From Chloroflexota bacterium (GTDB lineage: Bacteria; Chloroflexota; Dehalococcoidia; DSTF01; RBG-16-68-14), in NCBI GenBank assembly GCA_029262675.1, contig JAJCYW010000007.1, positions 167,101 to 231,100 of the forward strand: a stretch of 64,000 bases of DNA, written 5' to 3'. The notes under the pieces are model-generated. The model ran no database searches. It was not told the DNA's origin and saw only the letters and a program-made list of their open reading frames with translations. Position 1 is the first letter of the stretch, and each line of letters begins with the position of its first letter. The position numbers were made by a program, and so were the translations under genes. This document shows, in pieces, positions 12,042 to 19,418 of this stretch.

Positions 12042-12974
12042 TCAGAGCCGAGAGTCGATGACTGGGCCGAGGTCTTCGGAGGGCATGGGGCCCTGTTCCC
12101 TCTCCAGAGCGCTGTCGATCGTGGACAGCAAGCCCTCTTTCTCCTCGGGAAACTTGTAGCCTTCCCAGTCCTGCCGGAGGAAAGGCGGATTGGAGAAATG
12201 GTCGAAGCACAAGCGACCGGAGATCTCCAATCGCTCCACCAAAGCCCGTATCTCGTGCGTCAGGTCCAGCCTTGACATCGCCTGGAACTCCCCCGCTTCA
12301 TACTCCTGGTAAAGAAGCGAGCCGGGGGCCAAAGTGAGCGACCTGACCCTAGTGTAGTGTGGGTCGACGGCGTTGAGGACGTGCGCGGTGCCTTCCACAT
12401 GCGACCGGGAGTTCTCTTGGCCGCCCAGTCCCGGCATCACGTACTCGGAGAGTTCGAAGCCGGCCTCCTTGACCCTGAGCCCAGCGGCGATCATCTCTTC
12501 CGAGCTGGCGCCCTTCTTCACCCGCTTCAGGACGTCGTCGTCGCCGCTCTCCAGTCCGAGGTGAAGGCGGTTCAATCCGGCCTTCCGCAGCTGGCGCAAC
12601 TCGTCTAGGTCTTTGGCCAGCACTGTCTTCGCCCGACCGTACGAGGTCACCCGCTCCAGGGACGGAAACGCTTCGAGCAGGTAGGCCACGATCTGGACCA
12701 GGTCATCGGTCTTGATGATGATGGCGTTGGAGTCAGCCAGGAAGGCAGTGCGCGGCACCACGACGTGGCCCTGGCGGCGCATCTCGTCGCACTGGTTTCT
12801 CATCTGGTCGATGTCGCTCATTACCTCCCCCACGGACCGCATCAGCGCTTTTCGCGGCACGTCCTTGTATACCGAGCAGAAGGTGCAGTAGTTCCATGGA
12901 CAGCCACGCATGACCCTGATGAGGAGGGAGCGGGCCTCGCTGGGCGGCCTAATAGGTGGAATCTCGTAGGACAT
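12042..12974 (-). CDS. Radical SAM protein with CX4CX2C cluster motif
   Basis: A 310-residue radical SAM enzyme. The [4Fe-4S] motif near residue 25-35 reads RGCPWNYCTFC, i.e. CX4CX2C rather than the common CX3CX2C; this spacing is known in an Elp3/YgiQ-like subgroup that begins with RGCPW. A GLESGDD motif for SAM binding follows mid-protein. The domain continues to about residue 240 and ends with an acidic tail. Substrate and reaction are unknown. I used ATG 12974; a GTG directly before it is in frame, and GAGAG is at suitable distance. The gene stands alone, transcribed leftward. Confidence 0.8.
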   Translation of the reverse strand: MSYEIPPIRPPSEARSLLIRVMRGCPWNYCTFCSVYKDVPRKALMRSVGEVMSDIDQMRNQCDEMRRQGHVVVPRTAFLADSNAIIIKTDDLVQIVAYLLEAFPSLERVTSYGRAKTVLAKDLDELRQLRKAGLNRLHLGLESGDDDVLKRVKKGASSEEMIAAGLRVKEAGFELSEYVMPGLGGQENSRSHVEGTAHVLNAVDPHYTRVRSLTLAPGSLLYQEYEAGEFQAMSRLDLTHEIRALVERLEISGRLCFDHFSNPPFLRQDWEGYKFPEEKEGLLSTIDSALEREQGPMPSEDLGPVIDSRL

Positions 12975-13343
12975 CACATTCTCTCAGCAGCCTGCTCTGG
13001 CCATCGCCAACATTCTACAACGTCGCAGCTGCGCCGTGGAGCGCTCCTGCCTTTGCCGGCCTCGCTGGCGGACGAACAGCGGGTGCCTAGGGCCGAGCTA
13101 GCTTCGCCGGCGGCCTTGGGTGGACGAGGGCCAAAACGAGCCGATTAGGGCATCTGGAGCTTCCATCAGCCTCAGAGCCGCAACCATCTGCTTTCTGAGC
13201 AGAGCATCTACGGATCCCAACGCGCGCAAACGTAGACGCGGCGCGTGGCCGATGGCGTTTTCCCTCCCGCAACTCTATGTGGATGCACCAGAGGTTCCGC
13301 TCTGCCTCTCCGGTTAGCGCCCCCCTGCTCGAAGAGCATAGGC
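12975..13343. other. Intergenic, nothing recognised
   Basis: About 370 bases between the radical SAM gene and the end of the PIG-L gene. I see no gene with family sequence, no terminator hairpin followed by a T-run, and no clear promoter. It is GC-rich and carries short self-complementary stretches only. Confidence 0.4.
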
Positions 13344-14060
13344 TCAGCCGTCGAAGACGATTCGGCGGAACGACTCACCGAATTCGAAATCCTGGCCTGC
13401 GGCGCTTCCTCTGGCCATCTCGACCGCAAACTCTGCAATGTCTGGACCAAGTTGACTGGGGTGGGCGAGAAGCGCTTTGCATTTGAGCTTCAAGGTGTCA
13501 GCGATGTTCACCCAGACATTTGGCTGGGCCGTGCCTCCGAGCCAGAGTTGCGAGACCTTGTGGGGCTCGAGGCCATCTGCAAGCAGCTCGGGAAAGGTGA
13601 GTCTGTCGCGCGCCGTGGGGAACACCGCATCGATTGTCGCATCACCGCTAGCCCTGTGATCCGGGTGGTTGACGTAGGAGTCGGAGAAGAAGCGGTTCGT
13701 CGGATCGAAGCAGATCACGACCTCTGGCCGGTGCCTCCGGATCAGACGAGCGATATCTCGGCGCAGTTCAAGCGTGTGCTCCAGGTAGCCGTCCGGGTAG
13801 CCCATGAACTCGAAGCTGGTGACACCGAGGAGAGTGCCGGCCGCTCGCTGTTCACGCTCTCGGACTTCTGCGAGATTCGAGGGTGTCATTTCGGGGTCAT
13901 CGCTTCCCTTGTCGCCTTTGGTGACGATGACGTAGGTCGCATTCGCGCCGGCTCGCGTCCATCTTGCCACGGTGCCAGCTGTCATGAACTCCGCATCGTC
14001 GGGGTGGGCGACGACGACCATGACAGACGCGGGGACGTACAAGTCAACGTTTGACGGCAT
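13344..14060 (-). CDS. PIG-L/LmbE-family deacetylase
   Basis: A 238-residue protein with the zinc-binding AHPDDAE motif at about 18-24 and a second HPDHR motif near 130, the two signatures of the PIG-L family (PF02585). Members remove N-acetyl groups from N-acetylglucosaminyl lipids, mycothiol-type precursors or chitooligomers. The substrate here is unknown. The start ATG has GGAG six bases upstream. It is a single leftward gene between the radical SAM gene and the tRNA-like scar. A cytoplasmic location is likely, as no signal peptide is visible. Confidence 0.88.
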   Translation of the reverse strand: MPSNVDLYVPASVMVVVAHPDDAEFMTAGTVARWTRAGANATYVIVTKGDKGSDDPEMTPSNLAEVREREQRAAGTLLGVTSFEFMGYPDGYLEHTLELRRDIARLIRRHRPEVVICFDPTNRFFSDSYVNHPDHRASGDATIDAVFPTARDRLTFPELLADGLEPHKVSQLWLGGTAQPNVWVNIADTLKLKCKALLAHPSQLGPDIAEFAVEMARGSAAGQDFEFGESFRRIVFDG

Positions 14061-14269
14061 GAGTCACTCCGAGAACAGTTCGAAGCGGGCGAGCTAATCC
14101 TGCCAGCCCGGAAATGGCACGACAACGAACGGCAGCACCGCGTTCCAAGTCAATGCATTCTAGTGTACGTGCGTTGGGGCGTCACGAACAGCGTGCTGAA
14201 GAGAAGGCCGTCGAGGTGGCGCTCACGGGGCCAGGTAGTCTTGACATCGCCCACGATAGACCTTGGTTC

Positions 14270-14338
14270 TTCCCAAGCAAAGGCCTGTCCTGAGCGAAGC
14301 CGAAGGGGTCGCGAGTTCGAACCTCGTCTCCCTCTCCA
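14270..14338 (+). pseudogene. 3'-half of a tRNA-Gly(CCC), interrupted by a short repeat (att-like scar A)
   Basis: From TTCCCAA (the anticodon loop of tRNA-Gly CCC) the sequence follows the normal order: 3' anticodon stem GCAAA, variable loop, T-arm GCGAG-TTCGAAC-CTCGT, acceptor strand, discriminator T and encoded CCA at 14338. A stretch of about 23 bases (14284-14306, beginning CCTGTCCTGAGCG) is inserted in the variable loop. The 5' half (acceptor GAGGGAG, D-arm) is absent from the preceding 100 bases, so no functional tRNA can form. Tyrosine integrases often recombine at the anticodon loop and duplicate the 3' half, so this is probably an attachment-site remnant. A second copy lies at 37808-37852. 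Confidence 0.7.
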
Positions 14339-14356
14339 ACTCTAACTTCTAATGGT

Positions 14357-14379
14357 GGGGCCGCTATTTCGGCGGCCCC
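14357..14379 (+). terminator. Strong hairpin after the tRNA-Gly fragment
   Basis: GGGGCCGC and GCGGCCCC form an 8-bp perfect stem with a 7-base loop, 18 bases after the CCA end. The following bases are TCCCTT, not a run of T, so it is terminator-like rather than a textbook intrinsic terminator. It may be the original tRNA terminator carried with the fragment. Confidence 0.45.
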
Positions 14380-14475
14380 TCCCTTACCAGAGTCCGCGAC
14401 CATCTGCTTTACGAACAGCACGTTGACCCGACGATTCGTCGTGTAGACTCTCACCAGAGGACCGAGGCGATACTT

Positions 14476-15282
14476 GTGAAGATCACTAAAGAAGAAGCAC
14501 AAGAAATGTTGTCTGATGAGCGCTTCCCGCGCTCTGGGAAATATGATCCGCAATGGGTCTTGGCGAATCAGATGGGCCCGAACGCTCTGTGGCTGACTGA
14601 GTCGTTGTGCGGGCGCATGACCCTCGAGCCGGGTATGCGCGTCCTCGACATGGGATGCGGTATGGCTATGAGCTCCATATTCCTCGCCAAAGAGTACGGC
14701 GTGCGTGTGTGGGCAAATGACCTATGGATCAGCGCCGCGGATAACCACAAACGTATCGTTGAGGCCGGGCTAGAAGATTTGGTCACTCCAGTTCGCGCGG
14801 AAGCGCATTCTCTACTCTACGAACATGACTACTTTGATGCAGCGATTAGCGTTGATTCCTTCCACTACTACGGCACGAGTGACACCTATCTAAGCTACTT
14901 CACCAGTTTCCTGAAGCCGGACGCGCAGGTGGGCATTGCCAGCCCGGGCCTGATCAAGGACTTCGAAGGCGACCTGCCGACGTACCTCACCGAGGAGGAC
15001 GACCGTGGCGACAGCTTTTGGGAACCAAAGGAGCATTGGTCGTTTCACACCGCGAATTGGTGGCGCAATCACTGGGAGCACACGGGGGTCGTGAGCATAG
15101 AGCATGCGGCGGCCATGAAGGATGGCTGGAGCATCTGGTTGAAGTTCGACGAGGTGGCCGTCGCAGCCGCCGAGCCCATGCCCTTGCTTGGTCCGCCTGA
15201 CCAGAATACCGGCAACGCGCTTCGGGCCGATCGTGGAGAGTACTTGGGCATTATCGAGATAAACGCGCGGGTTAGAGAGTAG
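14476..15282 (+). CDS. SAM-dependent methyltransferase (type 11 / cyclopropane-synthase-like)
   Basis: A 268-residue methyltransferase. Motif I is VLDMGCGMAMSS near residue 57, followed by an acidic loop VWANDLW in place of the usual D/E at the end of strand 2, and SVDSFHYYG after strand 4. The C-terminal third is aromatic- and acid-rich (EEDDRGDSFWEPKEHWSFH), a pattern seen in a group of small-molecule methyltransferases. The substrate is unknown. The start is a GTG with GAGGCGA seven bases upstream. The gene follows the tRNA-Gly scar directly and has no operon partner on its strand. Confidence 0.83.
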   Translation: MKITKEEAQEMLSDERFPRSGKYDPQWVLANQMGPNALWLTESLCGRMTLEPGMRVLDMGCGMAMSSIFLAKEYGVRVWANDLWISAADNHKRIVEAGLEDLVTPVRAEAHSLLYEHDYFDAAISVDSFHYYGTSDTYLSYFTSFLKPDAQVGIASPGLIKDFEGDLPTYLTEEDDRGDSFWEPKEHWSFHTANWWRNHWEHTGVVSIEHAAAMKDGWSIWLKFDEVAVAAAEPMPLLGPPDQNTGNALRADRGEYLGIIEINARVRE

Positions 15283-15531
15283 GAACGTCTGGCAAAGCTC
15301 ACGTCCTCCCTGACCGCATTGTCTTACTAAGCGATCGCCTGGCCCGCTGCCTCGGAGGCAGAGGTTCTACCCCTCAAGCGACACGATCCCCTCTTGTTGT
15401 CCCTTCGATTTACACGATAACTTCCGATTTAGAGGCTGAGCATCCACTGCCAGCAGCGCCAGCCGCCAGGATTGGACCAGCGTCCGGATCCTGGGTATGC
15501 GTATCGTGATCTCCATGTTGCCCTCCTTCGC

Positions 15532-17658
15532 CTACTTGCAGTTATGGTTACCCTGCAGTACGACCCCCAGGATGTCGTTCAGCAAGTCTATCACTCCGTC
15601 CGGGCCTGTCATGTTCCACGGGTTGGGGCCGGTCGATGGCCCGCGGTCGTAGTGCGCATCGTACGGCGGTGCGCCGCCGATTGCGGGCTGGTAGTGGTTG
15701 ATTACGCTCAGGATGTCGAACAGCAGATCGACGACGCCGTCCTTGCCAGGGCCGGAGATCGTCTCCACGTCGTAGAAGTCCCAAGGGTTCTTGGGATCAC
15801 GACCGCCGCCTGTGGCGGGGGTCGCTTTCGACTGTATTTCAGCATAGTCAGTGCATCCGTCACCATCCGTATCCAACACAACTCCCGGATTGGTAATGGC
15901 GCTGATCACGGAGTGGGCGCTCAGGCCCACGTAATACATGCGATAGGTTTCTGACGCAATCTGGAGTACCGACGGGTGCGCGACACCGGCTGGATCGTTC
16001 GGCCCCCCCGGGCTAACAAGAACCACACGGCCAGCCTTGTCTGGGAAGACCAACCCTTCCGCGTCGGTCGACGTCGCCTTCATGATCACGTCGCAGCAGG
16101 TGGTGTCGTCGTCGCCGGTGTAGTACAGGCGCATTCTTCCGTTCGGCAGCTCGACGGCAAAGTGCCGAGACACGCCCGCGGCATCGGGCTGGCCGGACGC
16201 GATATCGAGCCGAATTCCTGCGTCCTTTGTCCAAACGAATCCTCCGTCGCAGGAGAGGGCACTCATGATTCGATTGTTCGTACCATCCCAGGTGTCGAAG
16301 TACATCCGCAAACAACCGCCGGGGACTTGGACGATACTCGGCGTAGAAACCCCGTTGCTGTCAGGATCGGTCGGCCCGCCGTGATCCACCCTCAACGCTT
16401 CCTTCACCCAGACTTCGCAATCGTCAGAGAACGCGCTCCATATCTCGGTGGTCCCGTCCCCCATCCCCGCGGTGTAGTACATCCTGTAGCCGGCGGAGAC
16501 CTCCATCACGAATGGAGTGCCGACCGACACGGAACCATCGACTCCGCCTTCGGAGAGTTCTGTCTGGACGGCCGTCCATGTCAGGCCGTCCACCGACGAC
16601 GAACTCTCTATTCTGTTGGGAAACGTCACGGTGTTGACGAACATCCTCAGGCCACCACAGCCCGCGATGTCGACGACGTGGGGAGCATTGGACGAAGCCA
16701 GCCGTACGCCAGATTCCTTGTCCCAAGAGTTAGAAGGGAAGCTGGTGACGATGGGCTGCCAGTCAGGGCTGCCGTCCGTGCCGGGGTTGTCGGACGTGAT
16801 GTTCTGCAGAGTGGCGATGTTTCCATCTGCATCCACCATCCAGATGTCTCCGGAGCCACCACGGTTGCTGTTGAAGATGATTTTGGTTCCGTCCGGAGAC
16901 CATGCCGGTTCGCCATCGCTGCCGACTCCGTCGCCCAAGAGGTCATGAGGGTTGTTGCCGTCGGCATCCATCACCCAGATGTCCGAGCCTTGAGAAAAGG
17001 CGATCTTCGAGCCGTCCGGCGACCATGCCGGTACACCGTCATCCCCAGAGTTAAAAGTCAGGCGGGTCTGGTTGAGACCGCTTGGGGCGTCCATAACGTA
17101 AATTTCTGCACTGGTCGTCGTCCCTCTCTTGAAAGCGATCTTGGTTCCATCCGGAGACCATGCAGGGAACACATCGCGGAACGCGTTCTGGCTGATATTC
17201 GCTTGATTTGTGCCGTCAGAGTCCATCACGAATATTTGCCAGTCCCCATCGCGATTGGAATGGAAGGCGATCTTGGAGCCGTCGGGTGACCAAGTTGGAT
17301 ATTCGTCCAGCGCGGCGTCGATTGTAAGTTGCTGGACTCCGGACCCATCGGAGTTCATCTTATAAATGTCTTGGTTCGTATAGCCGAACGCGATCTCCCG
17401 ACCATCAGACGAAGACTTTGGATAGGTCTCCTTGGTCCCGGGATTACTCGTGAGGTCTACGACATTGCTGCCGTCAGGGTTCATCGAGTGGATGTTTATG
17501 CCAGCGCCCCGGTTCGATTGAAAGATTACCTTCCCGTTCTTGCCAGGAAACGCCGCACCGGCCGGCTCACCGGCGAGCGTCGCTCCAATTGCGACGCCGA
17601 TGATGACGACGGCCAGCGTCACGAGCTTCAGGCCGACTAGTGTTGATCGTATGCGCAT
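15532..17658 (-). CDS. Secreted TolB/PD40-repeat beta-propeller protein with dockerin-like C-terminus
   Basis: A 708-residue exported protein. The N-terminus has a signal peptide (MRIRSTLVGLKLVTLAVV, cleavage after the AGAA stretch). Residues about 40-320 hold at least six PD40 repeats, each with the core W-SPDG-KIAF. Residues 330-590 are a second beta-rich region with repeated RMYY/RLYYTG strands, like an exo-sialidase or arabinanase propeller. The end has DTDGDGCTDYAE and two DGVVDLLFDIL / DGVIDLLNDIL calcium-loop helices, a dockerin-like module frequent in Chloroflexota exoproteins. ATG 17658 has GGAGGT upstream; the annotated frame could start earlier at 17712. It may bind a cohesin-like partner, such as the giant protein at the right end. 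Confidence 0.82.
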   Translation of the reverse strand: MRIRSTLVGLKLVTLAVVIIGVAIGATLAGEPAGAAFPGKNGKVIFQSNRGAGINIHSMNPDGSNVVDLTSNPGTKETYPKSSSDGREIAFGYTNQDIYKMNSDGSGVQQLTIDAALDEYPTWSPDGSKIAFHSNRDGDWQIFVMDSDGTNQANISQNAFRDVFPAWSPDGTKIAFKRGTTTSAEIYVMDAPSGLNQTRLTFNSGDDGVPAWSPDGSKIAFSQGSDIWVMDADGNNPHDLLGDGVGSDGEPAWSPDGTKIIFNSNRGGSGDIWMVDADGNIATLQNITSDNPGTDGSPDWQPIVTSFPSNSWDKESGVRLASSNAPHVVDIAGCGGLRMFVNTVTFPNRIESSSSVDGLTWTAVQTELSEGGVDGSVSVGTPFVMEVSAGYRMYYTAGMGDGTTEIWSAFSDDCEVWVKEALRVDHGGPTDPDSNGVSTPSIVQVPGGCLRMYFDTWDGTNNRIMSALSCDGGFVWTKDAGIRLDIASGQPDAAGVSRHFAVELPNGRMRLYYTGDDDTTCCDVIMKATSTDAEGLVFPDKAGRVVLVSPGGPNDPAGVAHPSVLQIASETYRMYYVGLSAHSVISAITNPGVVLDTDGDGCTDYAEIQSKATPATGGGRDPKNPWDFYDVETISGPGKDGVVDLLFDILSVINHYQPAIGGAPPYDAHYDRGPSTGPNPWNMTGPDGVIDLLNDILGVVLQGNHNCK

Positions 17659-18176
17659 TGCCGCACCTCCCCAAATGCGGCCAACGGTGAGCATCCCGCC
17701 TCCTCCACACATCGTCCTGTGCCCGCCTCGGCCAACGACATTGTCTGCCTCGGAACCGCGTCCCTGCAGTTAGAAGGCCACCAGTGTGCGCAGTATAGAC
17801 TGTGAGGCGAGATTGTCAACTCGCTTCTTGGTCATTCGGCGACTGCCCGCGGCACCTTCCGTCCACTCGGTATCGTGGCTGAATCTGGTTGCAGAATGGG
17901 ATCAGCAAGGAGCCCTCGCCCACACACGCTAGACCCTACGCATGACCACGGCGGTACCTGGGGCTTTTCGGTCGTCTATTCTTACAGCAACGCTAACAGC
18001 AACCCCGGCGAACGGCTGCGAACGCTGGCGAACAAAATAGGCTAGAATCGGCTAGGAAATGTTAGGAAGACGACCGCCTGCGAACGCCTGAAGGACGAGT
18101 TCGATTCTCCCCCGTCGCCACTAACACCAGCTCTACGTGGCGGGCGGGTTCGAATGACCAAGGAGGTCCCATCCCA
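17659..18176. other. Intergenic with direct repeats and an RNA 3'-end remnant
   Basis: No gene. The right half (about 17990-18090) contains repeated GCGAACG units and TAGGCTAGAATCGGCTAGG, then the tmRNA/tRNA-like remnant at 18093-18123 and a strong AAGGAGG ribosome-binding site for mtnA. The left half should hold the promoter of the leftward propeller gene. Confidence 0.45.
18093..18123 (+). pseudogene. tmRNA- or tRNA-like 3'-end remnant
   Basis: GGACGAGTTCGATTCTCCCC followed by CGTCGCCACTA resembles the T-arm and acceptor end of a tmRNA (normally ending TCCACCA). The T-stem is imperfect and CCA has become CTA. No 5' half or tag reading frame is found nearby, so this is at most a decayed integration scar. 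The preceding direct repeats would fit the arm-type sites of a lost integrative element. Low confidence. Confidence 0.35.
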
Positions 18177-19208
18177 ATGACGATCGAACCCATCGCCTGG
18201 GACGGTGATCGCCTGCGGCTTCTCGACCAAACCCTCCTCCCTGTCGAAGAGGCCTGGCTGGAGCTGACGAACCACAACGAGGTTGTGGAAGCCATCAACA
18301 GCATGCGCGTGCGAGGCGCGCCGGCCATCGGCGTCGCCGGCGCCTACGGCATCGCGCTGGCAGCGCTGTCAAGCGCGGGTTCCGATCTCGACGCCCTGCT
18401 CACGGACCTGCGTTCGGCGGCCGACCAACTCATCGCCACGCGCCCGACCGGCGTGAACCTCGCGTGGGCGGTGGAACGCACGCTCGCCGCGGCTCAGGCC
18501 GCCGGCGGGTTGGAGGAGGCGCGGCAGGTCGCCCTCAATGAAGCGCTCCGGATCCAGCGAGAGGACATCGACGGCAACAAAGCGTTGGGCCAGCACGGCC
18601 TGGAGCTTGTGCCGGAGCGCGCCACGGTGCTTACCCACTGCAACGCCGGCGCGCTCGCGACCGCCGGCTATGGCACCGCCCTCGGCGTAGTGCGAGCCGC
18701 CGTAGAGGCCGGCAAGCAGATCGACGTTGTCGCGACCGAGACGCGTCCGCTATCGCAGGGTGCGCGTCTGACGTCGTGGGAGCTGCTGCGCGACGGCATC
18801 GCGTGCCGGTTGATCGTAGATAGTGCAGCCGGTCCGCTGCTCCAACGGGGAGACGCGGACCTCGTCGTCGTAGGAGCGGATCGCATCGCCGCCAACGGCG
18901 ATACGGCGAACAAGATCGGCACGTATACCATCGCTGTGCTCGCGCGCGAGCATGGCGTGCCGTTCTACGTGGCGGCGCCCACGAGCACGATCGACATGAG
19001 TCTGCCGTCAGGCGATGGTATCGCGATCGAGGAGCGCTCCGCCGACGAAGTCACCAAGGTCGGCGGTAAGCGCATTGCGCGGGAGGACGTCCAGGTCTTC
19101 AATCCCGCGTTCGATGTCACACCACACGACTTGATCGCCGCCATCATCACCGAGCGCGGTATCGCGCGCCCACCATTCGTCGACGCGCTGCAAGACCTAA
19201 CACGCTAA
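18177..19208 (+). CDS. mtnA: S-methyl-5-thioribose-1-phosphate isomerase
   Basis: The 343-residue product is full length for MtnA/eIF2B-like aldose-ketose isomerases. Visible signatures are RVRGAPAIGVAGAYG near 44-58, the catalytic cysteine in THCNAGALATAGYGTALG, the TETRPLSQGARLTSWEL segment, and the catalytic aspartate in VVGADRIAANGDTANKIGT. It converts 5-methylthioribose-1-phosphate (or the 5-deoxyribose analogue) to the ribulose-1-phosphate in 5'-methylthioadenosine salvage. AAGGAGG precedes the ATG at normal distance. No other classical salvage gene (mtnB, mtnC, mtnD) is in the window; the next gene, 210 bases on, is a class II aldolase fused to a dehydrogenase, which could take the product. 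Confidence 0.95.
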   Translation: MTIEPIAWDGDRLRLLDQTLLPVEEAWLELTNHNEVVEAINSMRVRGAPAIGVAGAYGIALAALSSAGSDLDALLTDLRSAADQLIATRPTGVNLAWAVERTLAAAQAAGGLEEARQVALNEALRIQREDIDGNKALGQHGLELVPERATVLTHCNAGALATAGYGTALGVVRAAVEAGKQIDVVATETRPLSQGARLTSWELLRDGIACRLIVDSAAGPLLQRGDADLVVVGADRIAANGDTANKIGTYTIAVLAREHGVPFYVAAPTSTIDMSLPSGDGIAIEERSADEVTKVGGKRIAREDVQVFNPAFDVTPHDLIAAIITERGIARPPFVDALQDLTR

Positions 19209-19418
19209 CCTTCACGCGGCTTCCGGAACGCCTCGATTTGCTGTTGAAGCACTTCGTCCAGTATCAGGTGTGGCACGCGGCATAGGAACGCGGCTGCGCC
19301 ACCGATTACACGCCAATCGCCCGCCACCGTGCGCCAGTTCTTGTACTACCCAGCCTAGCCTGATTAGAGCGGTATACTCACCCCAACCGGACGGCATCGC
19401 GACGAAAGGCTAAAGCAG

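Noticed and set aside
11823..12275. A 150-codon plus-strand gene
   Set aside because: It runs antisense into the radical SAM gene and has no start signal or family sequence.
14270..14338. Functional tRNA gene
   Set aside because: No 5' acceptor strand or D-arm, and the variable loop is interrupted.
15976..17289. A 437-codon plus-strand frame across the propeller gene
   Set aside because: Antisense to PD40 repeats; repeated motifs simply mirror W-SPDG repeats.
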